Position numbers and translations under genes: made by a program. A stretch of 49,359 bases of DNA, from assembly GCF_010894475.1 (NCBI RefSeq), contig NZ_JAAIYB010000008.1, forward strand, positions 1 through 49,359. Direction: 5' to 3'. Positions 1 to 7,837 of the stretch are shown one piece after another (the stretch's first letter is position 1; each line of letters opens with the position of its first letter). The notes beneath the pieces were generated by a model that saw only the letters and a program-made list of their open reading frames with translations, was not told where the DNA came from and made no database searches. The stretch comes from Myxococcus vastator. GTDB lineage: Bacteria > Myxococcota > Myxococcia > Myxococcales > Myxococcaceae.

Positions 1-8
1 CCCCTGAC

Positions 9-3000
9 ATGATGGCGAGAACGCGCCGCCTGTTGACGTGCCTGTTGAGCACCTTGCTGATGGTTGGCTGCGAGCCCTCGGGGGCGCTCGCCACGCCGGA
101 GACTCCGAGCGCCACGCGCGCCCAGCGGGTGGTCGTCACGGCCCCGCTGATGCGCATCGCCGCGGGTGCCCAGCACTCGCTCTATCTGTCGCCCGATGGC
201 GACGTGTGGGCCTGGGGCGGCAATGGCTCCGGCCAGCTTGGCGGGGCGGAGACGTCCCTCCAGGGACTGGCGCCGGCGCGGCTGGCGGCGCTGGGGGACA
301 TCGTGTCGGTGGTGTCCGGAGATGCCCACTCGCTCGCGCTGGGCGCGGATGGCACGGTGTGGACGTGGGGCGGCAACAGCTCCGGGCAGCTCGGGGATGG
401 CACCACCACCGACCGCGCGACGCCCATGCGGGTGGCCGGCCTGGACGACGTGGTGGCGGTGGCCGCCGGAGACTTCCACTCACTGGCGCTGCGTGACGAC
501 GGCACGGTGTGGGCGTGGGGGACGAACTTCCACGGACAGCTCGGCCGGGGGCACACGCAGCCAGGGCTCACGCCCGAGCAGGTCCCCGGGCTGAAGGGCG
601 TGGTCGCGCTCGCCGCGGGCTTCGACTTCACCCTGGCCGTGCTCGAGGACGGCACGGTGCGCGCGTGGGGCTCCAACGGCGCCGGCCAGCTGGGCGATGG
701 CACCTTCACCCAGCGCCTGTCTCCCGTGAAGGTCTCCCAGCTCAGCGGCATCACCGCGGTGGCGGCGGGCACCTACCACGCGCTGGCGCTGGGCAAGGAC
801 GGCGGCGTGTGGGCGTGGGGCAGCAATGCCTCCGGGCAGCTCGGTGATGGGACGTGGAATGACCGCGCCGTGCCCATGCGGGTGCCGGGGCTCGAGCAGG
901 TGAAGGCCGTGGCCTCCATGGACTCGGACTCGCTGGCGCTGCTCGAAGCAGGCGCCGTGTTCGCGTGGGGGGCCAATGGCTCCGGCCAACTGGGTGATGG
1001 AGACACCACCGACCGCGCCACGCCGGGACAGGTGCCGGGGCTGAACGCGGTGGCCTCGGTGGTGGGCGGCGCGCAGCACGCGCTGGCCCTGCGAAAGGAC
1101 GGCACGCTCTGGGCCTGGGGCGGAGGCCCCTCGGGCCAGCTGGGCCACGGCGGCTCCGAGCGCCACGTGGTGCCCGCGCCGGTGATGCGCCTGGCGGACG
1201 TGACGTCGGTGGCGACGGGCAGCTTCCACTCCCTGGCCGCGCTGGGGGATGGCTCCGTCTGGGCCTGGGGCCGCAACACCTACGGACAGCTCGGGGATGG
1301 CAGCACCGCCGAGCGCCACGCCGCGGTGCGCGTGGAGGGGCTCGGCAGCGTCCGCGGCGTCGCCTCGGCCGCCCACCATTCGCTCGCCGTGGGCACGAAT
1401 GGGACACTCTGGGCCTGGGGGCGCAACGCCGCCGGGCAGCTCGGGGATGGCACCACCCACGACCGCGCCCGGCCCGTCGCGGTGTCGGGCCTCACGTCGG
1501 TGACGTCGGTGGCCGCGGGCGGCAGTCACGTCCTGGCGCTGCGCAGCGACGGCAGCGTGTGGGCCTGGGGCTACAACGCGCTGGGACAGCTGGGGGACGG
1601 CACGACGGTGGACCGGTTGACGCCGGTGCGCGTGTCGGGGCTCGGCACGGTGGTGGCGGTGGCCGCCGGCTCGTACTTCTCCATGGCCTTGCAGTCCGAC
1701 GGCACGGTGTGGACGTGGGGCGAGGGCTTCGAGGGGCAGTTGGGAGATGGCGGCGGCGTGCAGCGGCTGCGGCCGGTGCGCGTGGAGGGACTGACGAACA
1801 TCACCCGCGTGGCGGCGGGCTCCGCGCATGCGCTGGCCGTGCGGAGCGACGGCACGGTGTGGGCGTGGGGCGACAATGGTGAAGGGCAGCTCGGCGACGG
1901 CTCCTGGGCGGACCGCTTCCGCCCCATGCAGGTGCCGGGGCTGCAGGGCATCACCGCCGTCAGCGGTGGCCGCTCCCACTCCATGGCGCTGCACGGTGAC
2001 GGCACGGTGCGAGCGTGGGGCTCCAACGGCTATGGCCAGCTCGGGGATGGGACGCTCACCTCGCGCGTGCGGCCCGCCCTCATCCCGGGCCTGACGGGCA
2101 TCCAGGCGCTTCATCCCAGTCACCTGCACGTGCTCGCGCTGCACGCGGATGGGACGTTGCGCGGGTGGGGCTACAACCGCTTCGGCCAGCTGGGCCTGGG
2201 CGCCGCGGGCTGGAGCGCCCTGCCGGTGCAGGTGCGTGGCATTGGCCGCGTGGACCGGCTGTCCGTCGGCCGCGCGCACACGTTGATGGTGCGCGCCGAT
2301 GGCACGGTGATGGCCTGGGGCGAGAATGGCTCGGGACAGCTGGGCGACGGCACCACCACCCACCGCGCGGCGCCCGTGCCCGTGCGCGGCGTGCCCTGTG
2401 TCCGCTCCGTCGCCAGCGGCGTGCGGCACTCGCTGGCGCTCGCGTGTGACGGCACCGTCTGGGCCTGGGGCGCGAACAGCCGGGGGCAGCTGGGGGATGG
2501 CACCACCGCCCCGCGCGTGACGCCGGGGTTGGTGGAGGGGCTTCAAGGCGTGGTGGCGCTGGCGGCGGGTGGAGACGCGTCGGTGGCGCTGCGCGCGGAT
2601 GGCTCCGTGTGGAGCTGGGGCGGCAACGCCAGTGGCCAGTTGGGGGACGGCACCGTCATGGACCGCACGCTGCCGACCCAGCTCAAGCACCTCTCCAACG
2701 TGGTGGCCGTGGCCCTGGGCGAGACGCACGCCCTGGCGGTGGGCGAGGACGGCGCGCCCTGGGCCTGGGGCGCGAATGGCTCGGGCCAGCTGGGCGAGGG
2801 GGGCACCGAGCCGAGCCTGACGCCGGTGCGCGTGAAGGGGCTGGAGCGCGTGGCGTCCGTGGCGGCCGGGCGCGCCTTCTCGGTGGCGGTGCGCGACGAC
2901 GGCACCGCGTGGGCCTGGGGCACGAACCCGTCCGGCCAGCTGGGCGACGGCACCAACCACACGCGGAGCGTGCCCAGCCAGGTGGCCGTCGTGAAGGGCA

Positions 3001-4220
3001 TCCGCGCCATGTCCGCGGGGGCCCACCACGTGGTGGCGCTGAGCGCCGACGGCACGGTGTGGACGTGGGGCGACAACACGCTGGGGCAGCTGGGGAATGG
3101 TTCGTCCTCGCCGACGTGGATGTGGCCCCGGCAGGTGCCGGAGCTGCGGGGCGTGGAGGCGGTGGCCGCGGGTGAGCAGTACTCCGTGGCCGCGCTGCTG
3201 GACGGCACCGCCCGCGCCTGGGGCAGCAATGAGTACGGCCAGCTCGGAGATGGGGAGACGGGCCCGCGCCTGTCGCCGATGGCGGTGAAAATCGAGGGGC
3301 CGAAAATCCGCCCGCCCGTGCGCACCGTGCGCGCCTGGTACCGGCACGCGGTGGCGCTGATGTCGGACGGCACCGTGCAGGCGTGGGGCGACAACGCGTT
3401 CGGCCAGCTGGGGGACGGCACCACCGAGCGCCGCGCCGCGCCCCTGGAGGTGCAGGGCCTGTCGAGCGTGGTGGCCGTGTCCTCGGGCGCCTGGCACTCG
3501 CTGGCGCTGCGCAGTGATGGCACCGTCTGGGCGTGGGGCGCCAATGGCTTCGGCCAGCTCGGGGACGGCACGTCCACTTCGCGCACGAGGCCGGTGCAGG
3601 TGGCCGGGCTGGAGAACGTGGTGGCCGTGGCGGGCGGAGACCACTACTCGCTGGCGCTGCACTCGGACGGCACCCTGTCCGCGTGGGGCAACAACGCGTC
3701 GGGCCAGTTGGGGGACGCCACCGGCACCACGAGCGATTCGCGCTGGGTGGTGAAGGGCGTGGACGGCGTGGTGGACGTGCGCGCGGGCGCGGCGCACACG
3801 GTGGCGTTGCGGGGCGACGGCACCGTGTGGACGTGGGGCGACAACGCGTTCGGCCAGCTGGGCGACGGTGGCGGCGGCATGCCGTCTCGCGCCGTACCCC
3901 AGCCGGTGCCGAACCTGTCCTCGGTGTCCGCCGTGGGCGCGGGGGCGCGCCACGCGTTCGCCGTGGGGGCCAAGGGCACGGTGTGGACGTGGGGGCGCAA
4001 CTCGCACGGCCAGCTGGGGCTGGGGGACAACGCGAACCGGACGGAGCCCCTGCGCGTGCGGGAGCTGACGGACGTCACCGTGGTGTCGGGCGGGGCGGAC
4101 TTCTCCCTGGCCATGAAGCGCGACGGCACGGTGCTCAGCTGGGGCTCCAGCCTCCACGGCGCGCTGGGCCTGGGGACCGCGGGACAGCGCTCGTCACCCG
4201 GGCAGGTCGCGCTGCCCTGA
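9..4220 (+). CDS. RCC1-repeat (beta-propeller) lipoprotein, 27 repeats
   Basis: The protein has 1403 residues. A lipoprotein-like signal (basic MARTRR, hydrophobic core, LMVGC with Cys at residue 21) is followed almost entirely by tandem repeats of about 51 residues with the core WAWGxNxxGQLGDGTxxxRxxPxxV. I count 27 copies of the WG...GQLG core (GALG in the last), which is the RCC1/BNR-type blade signature. RCC1 propellers have seven blades, so 27-28 repeats could form about four propellers. No catalytic domain is visible. The likely role is extracellular or cell-surface binding, as inferred for other myxobacterial RCC1 lipoproteins; the ligand is unknown. Two ATGs (9 and 12) are adjacent, and the upstream region lies outside the window, so the exact start and promoter cannot be judged. 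Confidence 0.9.
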   Translation: MMARTRRLLTCLLSTLLMVGCEPSGALATPETPSATRAQRVVVTAPLMRIAAGAQHSLYLSPDGDVWAWGGNGSGQLGGAETSLQGLAPARLAALGDIVSVVSGDAHSLALGADGTVWTWGGNSSGQLGDGTTTDRATPMRVAGLDDVVAVAAGDFHSLALRDDGTVWAWGTNFHGQLGRGHTQPGLTPEQVPGLKGVVALAAGFDFTLAVLEDGTVRAWGSNGAGQLGDGTFTQRLSPVKVSQLSGITAVAAGTYHALALGKDGGVWAWGSNASGQLGDGTWNDRAVPMRVPGLEQVKAVASMDSDSLALLEAGAVFAWGANGSGQLGDGDTTDRATPGQVPGLNAVASVVGGAQHALALRKDGTLWAWGGGPSGQLGHGGSERHVVPAPVMRLADVTSVATGSFHSLAALGDGSVWAWGRNTYGQLGDGSTAERHAAVRVEGLGSVRGVASAAHHSLAVGTNGTLWAWGRNAAGQLGDGTTHDRARPVAVSGLTSVTSVAAGGSHVLALRSDGSVWAWGYNALGQLGDGTTVDRLTPVRVSGLGTVVAVAAGSYFSMALQSDGTVWTWGEGFEGQLGDGGGVQRLRPVRVEGLTNITRVAAGSAHALAVRSDGTVWAWGDNGEGQLGDGSWADRFRPMQVPGLQGITAVSGGRSHSMALHGDGTVRAWGSNGYGQLGDGTLTSRVRPALIPGLTGIQALHPSHLHVLALHADGTLRGWGYNRFGQLGLGAAGWSALPVQVRGIGRVDRLSVGRAHTLMVRADGTVMAWGENGSGQLGDGTTTHRAAPVPVRGVPCVRSVASGVRHSLALACDGTVWAWGANSRGQLGDGTTAPRVTPGLVEGLQGVVALAAGGDASVALRADGSVWSWGGNASGQLGDGTVMDRTLPTQLKHLSNVVAVALGETHALAVGEDGAPWAWGANGSGQLGEGGTEPSLTPVRVKGLERVASVAAGRAFSVAVRDDGTAWAWGTNPSGQLGDGTNHTRSVPSQVAVVKGIRAMSAGAHHVVALSADGTVWTWGDNTLGQLGNGSSSPTWMWPRQVPELRGVEAVAAGEQYSVAALLDGTARAWGSNEYGQLGDGETGPRLSPMAVKIEGPKIRPPVRTVRAWYRHAVALMSDGTVQAWGDNAFGQLGDGTTERRAAPLEVQGLSSVVAVSSGAWHSLALRSDGTVWAWGANGFGQLGDGTSTSRTRPVQVAGLENVVAVAGGDHYSLALHSDGTLSAWGNNASGQLGDATGTTSDSRWVVKGVDGVVDVRAGAAHTVALRGDGTVWTWGDNAFGQLGDGGGGMPSRAVPQPVPNLSSVSAVGAGARHAFAVGAKGTVWTWGRNSHGQLGLGDNANRTEPLRVRELTDVTVVSGGADFSLAMKRDGTVLSWGSSLHGALGLGTAGQRSSPGQVALP

Positions 4221-4242
4221 GCCGGGCGCGAGCGCGCGTCCG

Positions 4243-4407
4243 TCAGAAGGTGCGGCGGGCGGTCCGCAGCCGCACCCGGTACTTCCTGGCCGGGCGCGCC
4301 CTGAGCCGGGCCCGGTACGTGCCATGCGCGCGCCGGGCCGGGCGGGAGCGTCTGCTGATACTCTTCCTGCGACCCGCGCCGGGGGTGCGTCGACGAGGAG
4401 CTTTCAT
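4243..4407 (-). CDS. Small Arg-rich basic protein (54 aa), hypothetical
   Basis: This is a short ORF of 54 codons (MKAPRRRTPG... to ...TARRTF) with about 20 Arg and 3 Lys and no acidic residue. It holds an internal near-repeat (YRARLRA / YRVRLRT). It begins 20 bp downstream of the stop of the 4428-5021 gene on the same strand and runs convergently to within 22 bp of the RCC1 gene stop. The composition resembles protamine-like or histone H1-like nucleic-acid-binding peptides, but GC-rich DNA also yields Arg-rich spurious ORFs. No strong ribosome binding site precedes the ATG. An alternative in-frame start at 4485 would add 26 residues and overlap the upstream gene. Treat it as a possible gene only. 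Confidence 0.35.
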   Translation of the reverse strand: MKAPRRRTPGAGRRKSISRRSRPARRAHGTYRARLRARPARKYRVRLRTARRTF

Positions 4408-4427
4408 GGGTGCATCCGGCTCGTGCG

Positions 4428-5021
4428 CTACGGCTTCTCCGTGAGCGGGCGGGAGGGCGTCAGCTCGGAGCCAATCTGTCGCCACTCCTGCGCGTAGGCG
4501 CCGCGAGCGAAGGCGCGCAGGTCGTCGGACGTCACCGTGCCCCGCGCCATGGCGGTCCCCAGCGCGCGCACGACGGCGCTGCGGTGCGGCTGCTCGACGT
4601 AGGGGTTGCCCTCGCGGAACACCTCGCCGAAGAGCGACTCCAGGCGGCCGTCCTCCTTCAGGCGCTCGACGATGCGGGCCTGCGAGGCGGGCTCGTTCGC
4701 GTGCGCGTGCAGCATGGCGGAGGCGAGCCCGCCCTGGGCGTCCGCCTGGTCGGGAAACTCGGAGAGCAGCTCCAGCTCCGCGTCGGCGCCCGCGATGGCG
4801 GTAGCGTCCGGCGGCGGCGCCGCCACGCCGCGCTGGGTGGGGCGCCGGTCGGGCTCGAAGTCACTGCGGCCCTGGAACGTCTGCACCGTGCGGTGCGCCT
4901 GGACGCCCGTCGTCCCCTGGGTGGCGGTGCCGGAGGCCGGCCGCTGCTCCGGAGCGCTGGCGCGCTCAGGCGCCGTGCCCTTGGGCGAGGACGGACGGTT
5001 ACCACCATCAATGCGAGACAT
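4428..5021 (-). CDS. Hypothetical protein, disordered N-terminus, 197 aa
   Basis: I do not recognise a family. The first 75 or so residues are rich in Pro, Ser, Thr, Gly and Gln and look disordered (it starts MSRIDGGNRPSSPKG). Residues from about 78 onward form an acidic, helical-looking region (AELELLSEFPDQAD, RIVERLKEDGRLESLFGEVF) ending in a Ser/Pro tail. No signal peptide, membrane segment or Cys is present. It may end an operon with the esterase at 5163-6248, but a 141-bp gap separates them, so it could have its own promoter. The soluble helical C-terminal part suggests a cytoplasmic protein of unknown role. Confidence 0.7.
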   Translation of the reverse strand: MSRIDGGNRPSSPKGTAPERASAPEQRPASGTATQGTTGVQAHRTVQTFQGRSDFEPDRRPTQRGVAAPPPDATAIAGADAELELLSEFPDQADAQGGLASAMLHAHANEPASQARIVERLKEDGRLESLFGEVFREGNPYVEQPHRSAVVRALGTAMARGTVTSDDLRAFARGAYAQEWRQIGSELTPSRPLTEKP

Positions 5022-5162
5022 GGGGGGCTCCAGGGATGGGGCCCGGCGCGGACAGAGCTCCGGGAATTCCCATGTAGGTTATCGGGCGCGGTGTGGCTCC
5101 AGTTGCGTCCCACCCCTAACGTGCGTCCGCCGCGACCCCCCCGCACGGCGGGCGGGCCCGCG

Positions 5163-6248
5163 TCATCGCCCGGAAAAACGCAATGACTCCCGGCGCTTGG
5201 CGGGCGGGGGAGGAAAGTGGCGCTCCAGTCCGTGCACCAGGTCCTCACGCCACGCCGGGTAGTTGTGCCCGCCGCTGTATTCCCGGAGTTCCACCTGATG
5301 CCCGGCTTCTGAGAGCACGGGAGTGATGCGGCGGTTGCCCGCCAGCAGGCCTTCGAAGCGGCCGCAGTCCAGCCAGACGTCCAGCGGGCGGCGGGGCGGG
5401 TGCCTCGCCAGGTCGAAGACGACGAAGTCATGGCCCTCTACCGCGAAGGCCCCGGACTGCGACAGCACCCGGCCGAAGACGTCCGGCATGCGCAGGCCGG
5501 TGTAGAGCGCCATCAACCCGCCCAGCGAGGCCCCCAGCACCGCGTGGGCGCCAGGGCTGCGCCGCTCGTCCACCAGCGACAGCTTCTGGCGCGCCAGCGG
5601 CAGCACCTTCCACTTCAGCAGCCCCACCGTGTACTCGCTGCAGGCGTACTCCATGCTGCGCGTCTCGCCGCCGTTGCACACGAGCGCCAGGGCCACCGGC
5701 CGCATGCGGCCTTCGGCCACCAGGGTGTCCACCAGCTCCGGCAGGCGCACGCGGCGCAGGTAGTCCTCGCCGTCGTACACCACCAGCAGCGGCGCCGGCG
5801 CGTCCGTGGGCGGCGCGTACAGGTACACCCGGCGCTGGCCCGGCAGGTCCACGTCCCCCGTGTCCACCACGTGCCGCGTGACGCGGCCCCGGGGCGCGCC
5901 GCGCGGGTGCCGGGCGGGCAGGGACGAGCGGGCCTGGGGCATGTGGAATGAATGATTGATGCCGCCAAAGCCGTTGTCGGAGGGGTGGCGGTTGAGCGGG
6001 TCCTCCACGCGCTGGCCGCGCGCGTCCTCCAGCGCATATTCGACGTAGGCATCCGCGGGCAGCGTCAGCGCGCGAGCCCACAGCCCGGGCGCCACGCGCT
6101 TGAGGGGCAGCGGCTTGCCGCGCCAGTCCTGGAAGTCACCTTGGAGGCAGATGGGGCCCCGGCCCCGCCACACGAAGGTGGCGGTGTCCGCTTCGATGAC
6201 GGGCGTGCCCTCGGCGCGGGCCCGCGCCTCCAGTGTCTTCGCGTCCAT
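5163..6248 (-). CDS. Enterochelin esterase-like alpha/beta hydrolase
   Basis: The protein has 361 residues. The N-terminal ~100 residues look like an early-set/CBM48-like beta domain (TFVWRGRGPICLQGDFQDW, then YVEYALEDARG...EDPLN), as found before Fes-type esterases. The C-terminal ~220 residues are an esterase-D/Fes-like alpha/beta hydrolase. The nucleophile elbow is GASLGG (Ser241), a likely acid is Asp294 (VWLDCGRFEG) and the likely base is His328 (SGGHNYPAW). There is no signal peptide, so it is probably cytoplasmic. It lies 9 bp downstream of the epimerase gene and so is probably co-transcribed. The true substrate (ferric-siderophore ester or another ester) cannot be told, and no siderophore genes are nearby. 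Confidence 0.85.
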   Translation of the reverse strand: MDAKTLEARARAEGTPVIEADTATFVWRGRGPICLQGDFQDWRGKPLPLKRVAPGLWARALTLPADAYVEYALEDARGQRVEDPLNRHPSDNGFGGINHSFHMPQARSSLPARHPRGAPRGRVTRHVVDTGDVDLPGQRRVYLYAPPTDAPAPLLVVYDGEDYLRRVRLPELVDTLVAEGRMRPVALALVCNGGETRSMEYACSEYTVGLLKWKVLPLARQKLSLVDERRSPGAHAVLGASLGGLMALYTGLRMPDVFGRVLSQSGAFAVEGHDFVVFDLARHPPRRPLDVWLDCGRFEGLLAGNRRITPVLSEAGHQVELREYSGGHNYPAWREDLVHGLERHFPPPPAKRRESLRFSGR

Positions 6249-6257
6249 CCACGCACC

Positions 6258-7163
6258 CTATGCCAGCAGGTCGCGCAGCGCGCCCTCCAACTCCGGGTAG
6301 CGGAACACGAAGCCGGCCTCATGCGCGCGCTGGGGCAGCACGCGCTGGCCCTCCAGCACCACCTTCGCCATCTCTCCCAGGGCCGCCTTGAGCACGAACG
6401 CCGGCACCCGCACCACGGACGGGCGGCCCAGCACGTGGCCCAGCATGTGCGCGAAGAAGGCGTTCGTCACCGGCGTGGGCGCGGTGGCGTTCACCACGCC
6501 CTCCACCTGGGGATGGGCCAGCAGGAAGAGGAGCAAGTCCCTGGCGTCGTCGCGGTGCACCCAGCTCACGAACTGCTCGCCGCTGCCCACCGGGCCGCCC
6601 GCGCCCACGCGGAAGGGGGGCAGCATCTTGTGGAGCGCGCCGCCGTCCGGGTGCAGCACCACGCCCATGCGCACCACCGCCGTGGTGATGCCGGACTCGC
6701 GCGCCTGCATCGCCTCCGCCTCCCAGTCCACGCACACGCGGGCCAGGAAGTCGTCACCCGGAGGGCTCTCCTCCGTCAGCGGGTCCGCCCCGCGCGTGCC
6801 GCCGTAGTAGCCAATGGCGGATGCCGACACGAACCGCCGCACCGTGCCCGCGCCCCGCATCGCCGCCACCACCGCGCGCGTGCCCAGCACCCGGCTGTCG
6901 TGGATGCGGTGCTTGCCTTCCTTCGTCCAGCGCTGGGCCACGGGCTCGCCCGCCAGGTGCACGACGGCCTCCGCGTCCGCCAGGGCCTCGGGCGGCAGGG
7001 GCGCGCCCGCGGTGAAGGCCGCCCCCGTCACCCCGGCGGGCAGGTGGGCCAGGGCGTGTTCAACGTTCCGGGCCAGGACGTGGACCTGGTGTCCACGCTC
7101 CAACAAACCTTGGACAAGCCCTGGACCCAGGAAGCCGCTCGCACCGGTGACGGCCACCTTCAC
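6258..7163 (-). CDS. TIGR01777-family NAD(P)-dependent epimerase
   Basis: The 301-residue protein opens with a Rossmann fold (VTGASGFLGPGL), then VVHLAGEPVAQRWT and SASAIGYYGGTRG, a pattern typical of the SDR-like TIGR01777/YfcH/SulA family of NAD-dependent nucleotide-sugar epimerase-like proteins. A C-terminal DUF1731-like segment (FVLKAALGEMAKVVLEGQRVLP) completes the usual domain order, and the length matches the family. The substrate is unknown for the family. Its ATG overlaps the stop of the redoxin-like gene upstream by 4 bp, so the two are translationally coupled. The N-terminal coding region (7098-7130) contains a carB-operator-like stretch, described in the findings. Confidence 0.9.
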   Translation of the reverse strand: MKVAVTGASGFLGPGLVQGLLERGHQVHVLARNVEHALAHLPAGVTGAAFTAGAPLPPEALADAEAVVHLAGEPVAQRWTKEGKHRIHDSRVLGTRAVVAAMRGAGTVRRFVSASAIGYYGGTRGADPLTEESPPGDDFLARVCVDWEAEAMQARESGITTAVVRMGVVLHPDGGALHKMLPPFRVGAGGPVGSGEQFVSWVHRDDARDLLLFLLAHPQVEGVVNATAPTPVTNAFFAHMLGHVLGRPSVVRVPAFVLKAALGEMAKVVLEGQRVLPQRAHEAGFVFRYPELEGALRDLLA

Positions 7164-7723
7164 GGCGAGGGCTCCGAGGGCGCCGGGTCATTCAGGTCCA
7201 CGCCCACCAGGCGGCTCAGGATGGAGAAGAAGGTCGTCAGCTCATCCGGCTTCATCCGGCCGGAGTGCCGGTAGACCAGGGCCCCCTCGGCGTCCAGCAG
7301 CACGATGTTGGACGTCTTCACCGGCAGCTTCCACGGCGCCTTCCCCAGCGTTCCATCCATATCCACCAGGATCGGCACGCCCACCTTCTTCTCCTCGTCC
7401 CGGACGAAGGAGAGGGCAATCTGCCGGGCCGGAAAAAAGTCGAAATTCTGAAGGTTTGCGACCGCCAGCACCCAGGCCGCATCCAGGATTCCGCGCTCCT
7501 GCCCCCGAGCGAACAGCTCCTTCTTCAGGGCCGCGTTGAGCTTGGTGGAGTCCTTGTCCTCGTAGAACAGAATGACTGGTTTCCCGCGCCACTTGGAAAG
7601 CCGGACCTCCTTTCCCGCGGAGGTGCGTAACGTCGCGTCCACCGGCTCCGTGGCGGGCGCCGCGCCCAGGGCGCTTCCCGCTGCCAGGGAGATGGAGAGC
7701 GCACCTGCGATCCACGCCTTCAT
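7160..7723 (-). CDS. Exported thioredoxin-fold (redoxin/YtfJ-like) protein, no Cys
   Basis: This 187-residue protein starts at MKAWIAGALSISLAAGSALGAA, a clear Sec signal peptide with AxA-type cleavage; that decides the start over an in-frame ATG at 7789 that would add 22 non-signal residues. The mature part resembles AhpC/TSA or YtfJ-like redoxins (LSKWRGKPVILFYEDKD, GVPILVDMDGTLGKAPW, NIVLLDAEGALVYRHSG). There are no cysteines at all, so a classical thiol peroxidase or disulfide role is excluded. It is probably periplasmic, and its function is unknown. It is the first gene of a minus-strand operon with the epimerase and esterase, and it is divergent from crtE across a 114-bp intergenic region that holds the carotenoid operators. 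Confidence 0.8.
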   Translation of the reverse strand: MKAWIAGALSISLAAGSALGAAPATEPVDATLRTSAGKEVRLSKWRGKPVILFYEDKDSTKLNAALKKELFARGQERGILDAAWVLAVANLQNFDFFPARQIALSFVRDEEKKVGVPILVDMDGTLGKAPWKLPVKTSNIVLLDAEGALVYRHSGRMKPDELTTFFSILSRLVGVDLNDPAPSEPSP

Positions 7724-7736
7724 GAGGGGACCCCTG

Positions 7737-7764
7737 TGTACAAGGTTATCGCAAACCTTAGACA
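7737..7764 (+). promoter_or_regulatory. CarA-type palindromic operator upstream of crtE
   Basis: This is an interrupted palindrome: TGT-ac-AAGGTT, then atcgca, then AACCTT-ag-ACA, centred at 7750.5. The AAGGTT/AACCTT arms are at 7742-7747 and 7754-7759. In M. xanthus the CarA repressor dimer binds an interrupted palindrome just upstream of the carB promoter -35 box (established). Position and architecture match here. The right arm runs into the first CarH-type 11-bp repeat, so the two regulators would compete for overlapping DNA. Confidence 0.65.
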
Positions 7765-7789
7765 TACCCTTGACAAGCTCTGGACGCAA
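7757..7789 (+). promoter_or_regulatory. Three tandem 11-bp CarH-type repeats over the -35 box
   Basis: Three contiguous 11-mers fit the nnTnnACAnnn pattern reported for CarH operators: CTTAGACATAC (7757-7767), CCTTGACAAGC (7768-7778) and TCTGGACGCAA (7779-7789, with ACG in place of ACA). The ACA cores are exactly 11 bp apart (7762, 7773, 7784). The -35 hexamer TTGACA lies inside the second repeat, so CarH bound here would block RNA polymerase, as in the Thermus CarH operator (established there). Confidence 0.6.
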
Positions 7790-7799
7790 ACGCTACCTC
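7770..7799 (+). promoter_or_regulatory. Predicted carB operon promoter (-35 TTGACA)
   Basis: A perfect -35 hexamer TTGACA lies at 7770-7775. The -10 is poor; the best candidate is TACCTC at 7794-7799 with an 18-bp spacer. This puts the start point about 30 bp before the crtE ATG at 7838. A consensus -35 with a weak -10 is plausible for a housekeeping-sigma promoter held off in the dark by CarA/CarH. The -10 assignment is tentative. Confidence 0.5.
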
Positions 7800-7837
7800 T
7801 AGGGAGCAAAGGATCAGGTTCTTCGGAGGAAAGAAGC

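Noticed and set aside
480-4157. 1225-codon open frame antisense to the RCC1 gene
   Set aside because: It is the mirror of a GC-rich coding repeat; its composition is His/Arg/Ala-rich low complexity, with no domain, signal or ribosome site.
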